Of a stretch of 64,000 bases of DNA, positions 27,301 through 35,389 are shown piece by piece; position 1 is the stretch's first letter; the number at the start of each line of letters is the position of its first letter. The notes beneath the pieces are model-generated. The model saw only the letters and a list, made by a program, of their open reading frames with translations. It did not search any database and was not told the origin of the DNA. The position numbers were made by a program, and so were the translations under genes. Location: NCBI RefSeq assembly GCF_016583645.1, contig NZ_NRRL01000001.1:1-64000 (forward strand). The letters are read 5' to 3'. The DNA is from Rhodovibrio sodomensis. Its GTDB lineage: Bacteria; Pseudomonadota; Alphaproteobacteria; Kiloniellales; Rhodovibrionaceae.

Positions 27301-28138
27301 CACGGTGATCTACCGCGATCCCGCGACCGGGGCGGCCACCCGGCTGCTGAAGATGCTCCGGGTCGACGAGGCCCAGCCGACGGCGTTCAAGGACGCCCAG
27401 ACGCAGGCCAAGAATGGCGGCGGCTCGCGCTACGTGGTCAGCCAGCTGACCGGCCGGGTCGCCCTGATCGTCTTCCCGCGCATGTTGGGCCAGGCGACCA
27501 GCGACAGCGACCAGGTCAAGCTGGTCACGCCCCACGGCACCAAGACCCGCACCCGCGGCGAGGTGGTGAAGGAGCGGTGGCGTCCGCTCAACATCCACGA
27601 AGCCGAGGACCTGTGGCACGCCGAGCTGCAGACCGTGAGCGACGAGGAGGAGACGATCTTCTACGTCGCGACCGGCTGCCTGCTGCCGCTGTGGGACAAG
27701 CTGCCCAAGAAGAAGGTGAAGGTCTACCAGATGATCACCGACGAGGGTGAGCGCATCCTCGGCCGGACGCTGCCGGAATCCTGGGCCGACCGGGTCGTCG
27801 CCCGGGCCTCGGCGAGCAGCGGCGCCGGCATCGATCCGATGGAGGCCCTGGCCAAGCTGGAGGACGAGGAGTTCGTCCAGCTCGCCAACGGCTGGGTCGC
27901 CCAGGGCCGGGTCGACGTCAAGACCGGCCTGACCGGGATCGAGATCATCGTGATGGATGAGGACACCAATCGCTACAAGGCCGAGATGGAGCACGCGGGC
28001 GTGATCGTGCGCAAGAGCGTGCTGCGGCCGGGCGAGCTGGACTTCCACCTGCCGCACGATCGTCAGCTGCGCGAACAGGCGTGGCAGGCGATCACCCAGA
28101 GCCGGCCGGTGGTGGGCGTCACATCCTACAAGGGCTGA
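24374..28138 (+). CDS. Strawberry notch-type superfamily 2 helicase
   Basis: 1254 residues. The central part is the strawberry-notch helicase core. It has a Q-like segment LSDVQLEEVVYAGQAHQEYL, Walker A GAGTGVGKGR (about 302-311), FFDEAHN (about 402), LSATSSS (about 446), then the C-terminal half with SSSGSAGADYHADK and QSLGRSHRSGQ (motif VI, about 805-815). Bacterial members live on plasmids and phages, often with an N-terminal DNA methyltransferase; here the 250-residue N-terminus has no methylase motifs. Probable roles are ATP-driven DNA remodelling or defence/anti-defence. It heads the probable core module and is followed, after a structured spacer, by the CobS-like gene. Confidence 0.88.
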   Translation: MTQQIAGLAELLRQQQALDPQQHGEDVREQAVALMLQRAGAALKPQARSGRSVLDALAKLEELAGLRPESVQRRWLGLRALDLKSGEQIGGNQVSDPIIAAMAAAAGAVVTTQDDDRVSGVVGQMGKRTPDTLAARARIVFPGRGGGFRVEQDDKLLFGEPSRGASAQEILRAIDQVETRHAAGARKNARGAQPITYTQMSQEALIKEREGDQLFNSYRTTLRFNGAQAHPSPLVESTALASVTRPQATYQPILPPEVMTKGLLSDVQLEEVVYAGQAHQEYLASDPMDPGGTPPRQGYLCGAGTGVGKGRVAAGITLDNWCQGRHRAVWVSENRKLLSSASRDWVALGGKHGDLIDLAETPKGAQIPARNGILFLSYALLRERVDQIVEWLGLTSDCPIFFDEAHNGRYASVPGQQGWGSTKKSKQGMAMLELQRQLPNARVTYLSATSSSDIATLGYAPRLGLWGRGTAFAEYDSFVEQMAEGGINAMELVARDMKALGIYSAPNLSFEGITYERLEHVLTAQERQVQDELSRAWSKVNVSLQKAIATVGLNSGQTTVMSKDAGRATRSFLFQQYGMAKSRFFQALLSSFKAQPVIEAARQDLANGHQVILQFTNTYAANAERAIAENTSGDIADVEATPRDILISYIEEHFPVVKHKVVQHGYGKKAKFAVQQVKDANGNPVICPKAEAERDQLIHHIQSLSIPEGPMEQILEAFGTDTVAEVTGRRRRLAPGPDGRRMLEDRTSSAVMEDVRMFQAGHKPVLMFSSSGSAGADYHADKIVGPGALRRHYLVQPGWRADQAIQSLGRSHRSGQAQAPVYILVTTDLWTDRRMLSTVAAGMQKLGAITRGQRHAASQELFSQDDNLESDLASDAWMRFLKDLQAGKVSNLSLASFEHETGIIVRKLGSNQLADETPPLRRFLNAMSGMTCDRQAIFGNAFKATLDEVRLEAISRGSYDRGIEAIEPASLIKLEDTVIYRDPATGAATRLLKMLRVDEAQPTAFKDAQTQAKNGGGSRYVVSQLTGRVALIVFPRMLGQATSDSDQVKLVTPHGTKTRTRGEVVKERWRPLNIHEAEDLWHAELQTVSDEEETIFYVATGCLLPLWDKLPKKKVKVYQMITDEGERILGRTLPESWADRVVARASASSGAGIDPMEALAKLEDEEFVQLANGWVAQGRVDVKTGLTGIEIIVMDEDTNRYKAEMEHAGVIVRKSVLRPGELDFHLPHDRQLREQAWQAITQSRPVVGVTSYKG

Positions 28139-28161
28139 TCCCACCTTCCCGCAAGAGGACG

Positions 28162-28370
28162 CCGGGGGCGGCCGCATGGCCGCGCCCGGTGCCCCTGCCG
28201 GACCTGCCCGAAAGCCAGCGCATCCAGTTCTACGCCCGTCGGGAGACGGCCGTGACAACCGGGGTGTGTCGTGCGCCGCGGGCGCACACGGCCGGCCCGA
28301 AGGCCGGCCAGGAACAAGCACAGGCCAGGGGCCAGCGCGCTGTCCGCCTCCAGGGAACTGGGAGGCGGAC
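28162..28370 (+). promoter_or_regulatory. Leader with several hairpins before the CobS-like gene
   Basis: The 285 bases between two large genes hold four hairpins: around GCGGCC-GCAT-GGCCGC (28168-28183), GTGCGCC/GGCGCAC (28271-28287), GGCCGGCC-CGAA-GGCCGGCC (28290-28309) and GTCCGCCTCC/GGAGGCGGAC (28342-28370). No T-run. Probably a processing or regulatory segment of one long transcript. Confidence 0.45.
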
Positions 28371-28423
28371 GACGCGCCGACCCGAGGCTGAAACCAAAAG
28401 ACTGCGATGAGGAGATTGAGACG

Positions 28424-30358
28424 ATGACCACCGCGACCGCGACGAAGATCGATGGCTCCGCCATCACCACGGCCGTAGTCTCCCAGACCTACAACATGCT
28501 GCTGCAGAACGGCATCAGCCACGACGACGCCGTGGCGAAGCTGCAGGAGGTCCTGACCGACGCCGGCTACAGCCAGGCGGGCTACACCGACCGGCTGATC
28601 GCCAGCCACATCGCCCGTCTGAAGAACGGCAAGGCGGCGACCACAACCAAGTACGACGCCAGCAAGCTGGCGCTGCAGGTCTACGCCGAGATCACCGGCG
28701 AGGCGCCGGCGGATGACAAGCAGGCCAAGTCGGCCGCACAGACCAGCGACGCACAAGACGCACAAGAGGAGGCCGCCGTGGCCGAGACCGAGACCATCAC
28801 CCCCGCTGAGGCGGGCGTCGGATCCGCCGACAAGAGCGCCGACACCGGCGCGGCCACCCGCACGCAGGCGCCGGCCTTCCAGCCGAGCGGCCTTGCCGGC
28901 CTGTCCTTCGACGCCGCCAAGACCCGCTCGCTCGACGCCACCCTGAAGATCGCCACCAGCCAGCGCCTGCGCTCGGTGCAGCAGGTGTTCGACGCGATCA
29001 CCGAGGCCGAGCAGACGGTCGATGCGCAAGAACAGGCGATCTCGGTCGCCAACAAGGCGCTTGCCCACCTGCAGGCCGGCGAGGTCGAGCAGTACGAGCA
29101 GATCGACCTGGGTCAGACCCCGAGCCTGAAGACCTCCGGCCTGAGCGAGCTCGAGGTCGACGAGGACTACGTCGAGATGATCGACATGGCCCTCGATAAG
29201 CTGACCCAAAACCAGGTCGACAGCTACCAGAACCTGATCAGTGCGCTGAAGGCGGCCGAGGCGGCGGTCGAGACCAACGCGCAGGCGCTGCGCGAGGTCC
29301 GTCGCGAGATCAAGGCGAACGCGCCGAAGCCGAAGGTCTCGGTGAACGCCGGCTCCACCGGATCCGGCATCCAGCAGGTGGATCAGGAACTCGACTGCGA
29401 GGTCGTGATGCGCAAGGCCTCGGACATCTTCTCGAACGCCTACGGCACCACCGCCCCGATCCTGGACTTCGAGGTGCCGACGCTGGAGTGGGCCGGCCAG
29501 CCGCACCCGGACGTGCCGGAGATCGACGCCACCTTCCGCTTCTTCGCGCCGATCCTGGCTGACGTCCTGCACTGCATCGTCGAGGGCGAGATCCCCTGGA
29601 TCCACGGCGAGACCGGTTGCGGCAAGACCGTGTTCTACGAGCAGCTGGCCGCGCGCCTGGGCTTCCCGTGCATCCGCCTGAACTTCGACAGCCACCTGAC
29701 CCGCACCGACGTGGTCGGCAAGACCGACCTGATTCCGGGCCCGAACGGCCAGTCGATGACCCGCTACATCGAGGGCATCCTGCCGATGGCGCTGAAGATG
29801 CCCTGCCTGCTGCTGTTCGACGAGTTCGACCTAGGCGACCCGGAGATCATGCCGATCTTCCAGCCGGTGCTGGAGGGTAAGGGCGTGCGGCTGATGGGCG
29901 ACGGCGGCCGGCTGGTCAAGCAGCACCCCTACTGCTTCATCGGCATCACCGGCAACTCGATCGGTCTGGGCTGCGACAACCAGGTCTACCTGAACGTCCA
30001 CGAGCAGTCCGGCGCGACCCGTGACCGTATCTCCAAGTACATGGAGATGCCCTACCTGCCGCCCGAGATCGAGCTCGAGGTGGTGATGGGCCGCGTGCCG
30101 CACGGCGACAAGGACTTCGCCGAGCGCGTGATCCAGCTCGCCAACGAGACGCGCAAGAGCTACCGCCTGAGCCAGATGAATCAGCTGGTCTCGACGCGTC
30201 ACGTCCAGGGCGCGGTGAAGCGCCACGCGCACTTCGCCAGCATGTATCAGGACAGCGACGAGCTGGTCGCCTCCACGCTCGACGTCACGATCCTGAACTA
30301 CATGGACGACACCTCGCGCGCGGTCGCCCGCGGCCTGGTCGACAACCTGTTCGCCTAG
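28424..30358 (+). CDS. CobS/MoxR-like AAA+ ATPase with N-terminal extension
   Basis: 644 residues from an ATG preceded by GAGGAG; a longer frame to 28271 runs through hairpin leader and was rejected. Residues 370-640 match the AAA+ ATPase subunit CobS of cobaltochelatase: GETGCGKT (394-401), LGFPCIRLNFDSHLTRTDVVGK, YIEGILPMALKMPCLLLFDEFD (Walker B, about 462-469), and ITGNSIGLG (sensor). CobS itself is about 330 residues. Here 370 extra N-terminal residues are helical with a predicted coiled coil (about 230-330) and no known domain. No CobN gene is present. With the CobT-like gene at 35390 it probably forms a MoxR-VWA-type protein-remodelling machine. Confidence 0.88.
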   Translation: MTTATATKIDGSAITTAVVSQTYNMLLQNGISHDDAVAKLQEVLTDAGYSQAGYTDRLIASHIARLKNGKAATTTKYDASKLALQVYAEITGEAPADDKQAKSAAQTSDAQDAQEEAAVAETETITPAEAGVGSADKSADTGAATRTQAPAFQPSGLAGLSFDAAKTRSLDATLKIATSQRLRSVQQVFDAITEAEQTVDAQEQAISVANKALAHLQAGEVEQYEQIDLGQTPSLKTSGLSELEVDEDYVEMIDMALDKLTQNQVDSYQNLISALKAAEAAVETNAQALREVRREIKANAPKPKVSVNAGSTGSGIQQVDQELDCEVVMRKASDIFSNAYGTTAPILDFEVPTLEWAGQPHPDVPEIDATFRFFAPILADVLHCIVEGEIPWIHGETGCGKTVFYEQLAARLGFPCIRLNFDSHLTRTDVVGKTDLIPGPNGQSMTRYIEGILPMALKMPCLLLFDEFDLGDPEIMPIFQPVLEGKGVRLMGDGGRLVKQHPYCFIGITGNSIGLGCDNQVYLNVHEQSGATRDRISKYMEMPYLPPEIELEVVMGRVPHGDKDFAERVIQLANETRKSYRLSQMNQLVSTRHVQGAVKRHAHFASMYQDSDELVASTLDVTILNYMDDTSRAVARGLVDNLFA

Positions 30359-30559
30359 CAGCCGGCGCCTGCCCGTCGGCTGAGACGAGACGGCGCCGCC
30401 GGCCGACAACGCCGGCGGCGCCACTCCCCGGATCGGCCGCAGGCAACGGCCCAACAGCCAAGAATTCGCCCGCTGATCGCGGGCCCAGAGTTCCGGGCGC
30501 AGATGCGCCCGGTCGCGCGCGGTGCGCTTCACCGCATCCTCCAGTCTCCTCACCTCGAC

Positions 30560-30596
30560 ACGGGAGCCCGCGATCCTCGCGGGCTCCCGTCTTTTT
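30560..30596 (+). terminator. Intrinsic terminator of the CobS-like gene
   Basis: A 14-bp perfect stem (30560-30573 with 30577-30590) with a 3-base loop is followed by CTTTTT. Another 12-bp perfect hairpin (30392-30403 with 30411-30422) lies nearer the stop without a T-run. Confidence 0.9.
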
Positions 30597-31271
30597 GCGG
30601 CCTCCGCACCGCCGGGTCCGCTGGGCGGCCTTAACGCCTTGTCCTGACGGCCTTTTGCCACCCCCGCCCGGATTTCCGCCCCGACCTGGCAAATGCGTTC
30701 TGTCTCAATGGCTTGCGCAAATCTCCGCCGGCGCCGCGCGGACGTGCGCGGAGCGTTGTCGAATCATCAGAACCGGGTTTGCCAAAGCGCGTCCGGCGGG
30801 TGTTCCCCGATATCGGCAAATCGGATCCCGAGGACCCTCATGCGCGCATCTCTCTACCGATGACCCACGGCGACTGGCGCAGATTCCACCCAACGCCGAT
30901 GCGGCTGCGCGATGACGTTACCTAGCGATCGCCCGACACCGACCATCCTTGAACAGGCGATCCCATTTTCAAGCTTGAGAGCCCGGCCCGTGACGACGAG
31001 GGCCGGGACGCTCCTCCGAGCGGCGACGCGACCCATCGCGAGCGTCGCCGCTCCGACGAGCGTTACCTGACGTTCGACAGGCCGCAGGCCCTGGCCGGCG
31101 CCGGTGGCAAACCGCCACCACGGTGAAGCCCTGCCCGACAACCGATCTCGAGACTGCTTCCCGCACGACCTCGCTCCCCCACAGGGCAACGAGCGCGCGG
31201 GGGCAATGGCGCCCGCTCCCGACACCCGGAAACCCGGCTCGTCGCCCGCTTACGTGGCAAGGAGACGATCC
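30597..31271. other. Long intergenic region with repeated GGCAAAT boxes and a hairpin
   Basis: 675 bases with no convincing gene. GGCAAAT occurs at 30688 and 30815, and its near-complement TTTGCC at 30652 and 30778, so four related boxes lie within 170 bases. A 12-bp perfect hairpin (31018-31029 with 31042-31053) forms the leader of the next gene. The promoter of the second part of the module is probably here; a replication or partition site cannot be excluded. Confidence 0.4.
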
Positions 31272-32588
31272 ATGCGGATCATCATCACCGACACCCGCGC
31301 CAAGTCGATGGCGCGGATCATCGAGCGTGCCGTCCAGTCCAGCGGCAAGGACCGCTTCCGCTACAACCAGGCCCTCGACACGGTCGCCGAGTTGCTCGGC
31401 TACGCGGACCAGAACGCGCTCGCCGCCCAGCTCAAACCGGCCGGCCCGGATCCCAAAACCCTGGATACACAGGCGCTCGAGCGCGCGGCCGAGCGCCTGC
31501 AGCAGGAGATCGCGCCACTCGGGCGCGATTACCGCTACGCGCGCGATCACCTGGCCCTCCAGGATACCGCGGCCGAGCTGGAAGCGCGCATCGAACGCGC
31601 GGTGACGCAGGCAGCCGCGATCGGCCGCGAGGCCCGCAAGCGCCTGAAGCGGCGGCACTCTGACGCTACCGCCCGAGTCCTGGATCGTGCGCGCCGGCGC
31701 GCCGGGAGCGCGATCGCCACGGCCCCCGCGCCCTGGTGCCAGCGGGCCCACGAGGCGACCGGCGAAAACGGCCAAGCCGTAGCCCTGCCGCTGCCCAGCG
31801 TGCTTACCCCTCTGTTCGAGGAGATCGCGAGCCTCATCGCGCCAGCCCTGCCGGAGACATTGGAAGCTTCGGTCTGGACCGAGGCGGGAGAGACGCACGC
31901 GCCCGTGCGCCTGCAGCTGTTCCACGACGACGGGCACGAACCCCGCCAGCTGTTCATCACGCCGGTGCTCGACGGCACCCGGGTCGTCTACCGGGCCGAG
32001 CTCGACAGCCTGACCTCCGGCATGGATGGCGGCATCAACGTCGAGGAAACGCTCTACGAGGTGATCGACACCACCGACCGCCTGATCGATGCGATCGAGG
32101 CCTGCTGCACGCGCTACGCCGATGGTCTCTTCGCCAATGCGGAGCGCCAGAGCGAGGACCGCGCGCAGCTGACCCTCCAGCTGGAGGCGATCTCAGCACG
32201 CCTGACCGCGGCGGCTCCCACCGGCGGCCACATCCACATGGATGCCGAGCCGGACGACAGCGCGGATCAGTCGGGCTCGGTCGCCGACAGCGGCAGTGGC
32301 GACCAGCTCTGGCTGGTCAACGTCCGGCGGGTACTCCGCGAGGACGCCCAAGTCATGATCCGGGCCGACAGCCGCGGCGAGGCCGAGCGCGAGGGGCTCG
32401 AGTACGCGAGCGCGCTCTGCGAGACGCTGACCTGGGAGTGCTACGACGCCGATTACTGGCTCGACGGGGGATGCGACAGCGAGCGGCTCTGCACCACCTG
32501 CGGCGAGGAGACGGGCGACCCCGAGGCGACCTTCTGTTCGGGCGGCTGCGCCGGCGCGCACGCCTCCCTGGGTCGCGGGAACAGCTGA
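31272..32588 (+). CDS. Glyoxalase-related domain protein with C-terminal zinc-ribbon-like cysteines
   Basis: 438 residues; the ATG follows GGAGACGA. The N-terminus (AKSMARIIERAVQ, RYNQALDTVAELLGYADQNALAAQL) matches the glyoxalase-related helical domain also found at 18252. A coiled-coil region follows (about 55-150), then a beta-rich middle part. The C-terminal 35 residues carry CTTCGEE...TFCSGGCAGAH, four to five cysteines spaced like a treble-clef or zinc-ribbon site. Function unknown. It lies between the CobS-like and CobT-like genes and ends at its own terminator. Confidence 0.6.
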   Translation: MRIIITDTRAKSMARIIERAVQSSGKDRFRYNQALDTVAELLGYADQNALAAQLKPAGPDPKTLDTQALERAAERLQQEIAPLGRDYRYARDHLALQDTAAELEARIERAVTQAAAIGREARKRLKRRHSDATARVLDRARRRAGSAIATAPAPWCQRAHEATGENGQAVALPLPSVLTPLFEEIASLIAPALPETLEASVWTEAGETHAPVRLQLFHDDGHEPRQLFITPVLDGTRVVYRAELDSLTSGMDGGINVEETLYEVIDTTDRLIDAIEACCTRYADGLFANAERQSEDRAQLTLQLEAISARLTAAAPTGGHIHMDAEPDDSADQSGSVADSGSGDQLWLVNVRRVLREDAQVMIRADSRGEAEREGLEYASALCETLTWECYDADYWLDGGCDSERLCTTCGEETGDPEATFCSGGCAGAHASLGRGNS

Positions 32589-32608
32589 GGACAGGCCGAC
32601 AGGAATCC

Positions 32609-32653
32609 GCCGGCGGGCGGTGTCGCGAAACCGCCCGCCGGCCCTCCTTTTTT
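32609..32653 (+). terminator. Intrinsic terminator
   Basis: A 13-bp perfect stem (32609-32621 with 32630-32642) is followed, after CCTCC, by six T residues. It ends the 31272-32588 gene. Confidence 0.85.
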
Positions 32654-32791
32654 GTGCCTTCGGAACTGAATTCAAGCCTCTCTGGACGCTAAAAATTACG
32701 CGTCAGGAGCACCCGGAGACACCCATCTCCTGATCCACGGCGACGCCGCCGCACGACCCGACGACCCGTTGCGCCCAGGAGACCCGATCCG

Positions 32792-33370
32792 ATGACCCAG
32801 AACCCCGGCCCCCTCGTCATCAACGTCCTCGCCGGCCCCGGTGCCGGCAAGTCCACGCTGGCCTCCATGATCTTCGCCGCGCTGAAGCAGGCCGGTACTG
32901 GATGGACGGTCGAACTGGCCGCCGAGTTCGCCAAGGACCTGGTTTGGGAAGGCCGCGGTCAGGCCCTGCAGAACCAGCTGTACGTGCTGGGCGAGCAGTA
33001 CCAGCGGATCCATCGGGTCGCCGGCCAGGCGCACATCGTGGTGACCGATAGCCCAGTTTTGTTTTCTGCAATCTACAAACCCGCCGAGTTCCCGGACGCG
33101 GTCACCGAGCTGGCGTTGTGGGCGCACTACCGTTTCCCCTCCCTCAACGTGTTCGTCGAGCGGCCGGGCGCGCCCTACGAGGCCGTCGGCCGGGTCCAGA
33201 CCGAGGCGCAAGCGATCGAGGTCGACCGCAAGATCGAGAGCTTCATCGAAGCCCACCAGATTGCGCCGGTGTTCCGCGCGCGCCCTGAGATGGCCGACGC
33301 CCAGAAGATCGCCGACAAGGCGGTCAGCTGGGTTAGCAACCAGTATCGGGGGCCGCGCCGCGTCGCCTGA
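32792..33370 (+). CDS. P-loop nucleotide kinase-like ATPase
   Basis: 192 residues. Walker A LAGPGAGKST (13-22) is near the N-terminus, as in small kinases. It is followed by VELAAEFAKDLVWEG, QLYVLGEQYQRIHRVAGQ and VVTDSPVLFSAIY (a D-S-P motif like those of nucleoside and NadR-type kinases). C-terminal FRARPEMADAQKIAD is consistent with a lid/helix. Related small ATPases occur in many phage genomes with unknown substrate. A deoxynucleotide or polynucleotide kinase role would suit the thymidylate genes elsewhere in the window, but this is inference. Confidence 0.7.
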   Translation: MTQNPGPLVINVLAGPGAGKSTLASMIFAALKQAGTGWTVELAAEFAKDLVWEGRGQALQNQLYVLGEQYQRIHRVAGQAHIVVTDSPVLFSAIYKPAEFPDAVTELALWAHYRFPSLNVFVERPGAPYEAVGRVQTEAQAIEVDRKIESFIEAHQIAPVFRARPEMADAQKIADKAVSWVSNQYRGPRRVA

Positions 33371-33373
33371 GCA

Positions 33374-33610
33374 TCACGCGCCGCAGCCCAGCCGTTCCAG
33401 CAGGCGCGCCAGCCGCTCAGCATCGGCCTGATGGCGGAAATACACCCTGAGGCCGAGCATCGCCCAGTCGTGCCGCCGTCCGCGATGCCTGCGGATCAAC
33501 CAGTCGACCACGCGATCCAGGTCGCGGCCCCAACCGCCCGGGCGCTCACCGAGCTCAACCGTGTAGGGGTGCGACCAGCGCATCCGCTGGTCGGCAGAAA
33601 CGCGTGTCAT
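33374..33610 (-). CDS. Small hypothetical protein
   Basis: 78 residues from the second ATG (MTRVSADQRMRWSHPYTVELGE); a start at 33646 would add 12 residues. The C-terminus (VYFRHQADAERLARLLERLG) resembles the end of small phage-type proteins that finish in 'aDAexFxxxF'. Convergent to the P-loop gene, with a 3-base gap. Family not recognised. Confidence 0.5.
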   Translation of the reverse strand: MTRVSADQRMRWSHPYTVELGERPGGWGRDLDRVVDWLIRRHRGRRHDWAMLGLRVYFRHQADAERLARLLERLGCGA

Positions 33611-33807
33611 CCTCTTTGTTCTATTTTCGTTCACGCTCGGGCACAAGCGCCCCAGCGTGATCGCGCGCCAGCGCGCGCATGAAAGAGGCGGTGTTCCACC
33701 GCCCGACCCCCGTCCAGCCGGGCGCCCTTCTGGTGAACCGAGAAGAGCGCCGGCGGACGAGGGTCTCGTCGCACGGTGCCAAACCGGAGACGACGAGGAG
33801 AGATGTG

Positions 33808-35109
33808 ATGACCATTCAACTCGCGGATCACGATCCGCTCCACGAGCTGCGCACGGCCCATGCCGAAGGCGCCACCCTGATCGAAGGAGCCTGCCGCGCG
33901 CTCGTCAGCTACCAGCGCGCGCTCGCGCTCGCGATCGAGCACAGGCTCGACTTCCCGGATATCGAGATCGCGGACACCGCCTACGTGCTCGACTACGAAA
34001 CCGATCTGCCGGCCCCGGACGCCGACGCGCCGGTGCAGCCAGTCGCGCCCGAGGCCGCGCCCGCGGCGAGCCCCGAGCAGGACAGGACGCCGGATACGCG
34101 TGCGTTCGACAGCCTGCCCGCCAGCATCCGCGACGAGGTCGCCCGGATCGCCGGCAAGAGCGCCGCACAGCTGAAGGCGGAGACCAGCGCCCTGACCGCC
34201 CGGCCACGCCTGACGTCGGCGCCGCGGCCCGGCCAGCGCAAGCGCCGGCGTCAGATGCTCACGCCAGAGCAGGAAGCCGAGCTGATCCGCTGCTGGCAGG
34301 ACGACCGCGACGCGGACGCGCGCGCCGAGCTTCTGGATCGTTTCGAGCCGCTGATCAGGCGCATGGTCGAGGAATCTGGCGGCGCAAGCTGGGACTACAA
34401 GAAGGACCTGCTGCAGGAAGCCCGGCTCGCCCTGATCGAGAGCCTCGACAAGGTCGATCCGGCCGCCGGGCGGATCTCGGCCTTCTGCCGCAACGCCATC
34501 AAACACGCAATCCATCGTTTCATGATGGATCAGTCCGGCACGACGCGCGTGGGCACAAACCTCAGCGACAAGCGGGTCTACTTCAACTTCTCCCGCCTGC
34601 GCCGGCAGTGGGAGAGCCGCTTCCAGAAGGACCTGAACGACCAGGGCCGGCTCTGGATCGCTCACCAGCTGGGCGTTTCGGTGGAGACGGTGGCGCGGAT
34701 GGAGCCGCGCCTGAAGCGCAACGACGTCCCGATCGACACGCTCGGCGAGGACCCGGCCGGCCACGTCGAAGGCGGCATCAACAGCCGAGGGGTGGACGCC
34801 CTGATCGAAGCGCTGACCGACCCCGCCGGCACACCCGAGAGCCAGCTCGGCGCGCAACAGGCCGAGCGCTTGCGCCTGGACATGTGCGGCCGCGCCATCG
34901 AGCAACTGCCGGAGATCACCCGGGATATCCTCAGGCTGCGCTTCGCCGAAGACGGCAAGGTCTCCTACGCCGAGATCGGCGCACGGCTCGCTGCAATGTC
35001 CGGCCGCCGAATGACCCGCAAGCAGGTCAGGAAGTACGAGGAAGAGGCGCTGAGCCTGGTCGCGGCCACGATCGCCAGAGCCGGTTACGAGGTTCGCGAT
35101 CTTGCCTGA
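33808..35109 (+). CDS. RpoH-like sigma factor with N-terminal extension (third of three)
   Basis: 433 residues; GAGGAG precedes the ATG. The last 290 residues are a sigma-32-type factor: MLTPEQEAELIRCW with DADARAELL (region 1.2), LLQEARLALIESLDKV (region 2), DQSGTTRVGTNLSDKRVYFNFSRLR (RpoH-box position, about 253-263), and a region 4 ending RKQVRKYEEEALSLV. The segment TRVxTNLxDK is shared almost exactly with the sigma factor at 8570, so the two are close paralogues. About 145 N-terminal residues are extra: a helical part (LHELRTAHAEGATLIEG) and an acidic/Pro-Ala linker, which could be regulatory. It lies inside the core module, just before the CobT-like gene. Confidence 0.88.
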   Translation: MTIQLADHDPLHELRTAHAEGATLIEGACRALVSYQRALALAIEHRLDFPDIEIADTAYVLDYETDLPAPDADAPVQPVAPEAAPAASPEQDRTPDTRAFDSLPASIRDEVARIAGKSAAQLKAETSALTARPRLTSAPRPGQRKRRRQMLTPEQEAELIRCWQDDRDADARAELLDRFEPLIRRMVEESGGASWDYKKDLLQEARLALIESLDKVDPAAGRISAFCRNAIKHAIHRFMMDQSGTTRVGTNLSDKRVYFNFSRLRRQWESRFQKDLNDQGRLWIAHQLGVSVETVARMEPRLKRNDVPIDTLGEDPAGHVEGGINSRGVDALIEALTDPAGTPESQLGAQQAERLRLDMCGRAIEQLPEITRDILRLRFAEDGKVSYAEIGARLAAMSGRRMTRKQVRKYEEEALSLVAATIARAGYEVRDLA

Positions 35110-35217
35110 ATCACGGCCGCTCAGCGGGCCGGCACCGGCCCCATTTCCGGTCGAGAAACCCGCGACCGCAGGGCCCGCGGGCCGGAAGGCAAGGCGGGAG
35201 AAAGACCGCGTCGGCAG

Positions 35218-35261
35218 GTCAGCTGCGGGCGTCCCCGAATTGACGAACGCCCGCGGCTGAC
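35218..35261 (+). promoter_or_regulatory. 15-bp hairpin in the CobT-like gene leader
   Basis: GTCAGCTGCGGGCGT (35218-35232) pairs with 35247-35261 with a single G-U pair in RNA. It lies about 110 bases after the sigma gene and 129 bases before the CobT-like ATG; no T-run. Confidence 0.5.
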
Positions 35262-35389
35262 GCTGCCCGCGCCGTGAACGGCACGTCAGTCAGGACGAAC
35301 CAGAAGACAGTCGTCGGCGCGACGCGCCGACCGCCCGCGCCGGCACCAAGCCGACGGGCGCACCCAAAAAGAACCGAGAGGAGACCGCG

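Noticed and set aside
23852..29695. A 1947-codon open frame on the minus strand
   Set aside because: Antisense of the notch-type helicase and CobS-like genes. Its composition (Leu/Arg/Ala/Gly/Asp-rich, no motif) is the usual GC-rich shadow of real genes, and it has no ribosome site.
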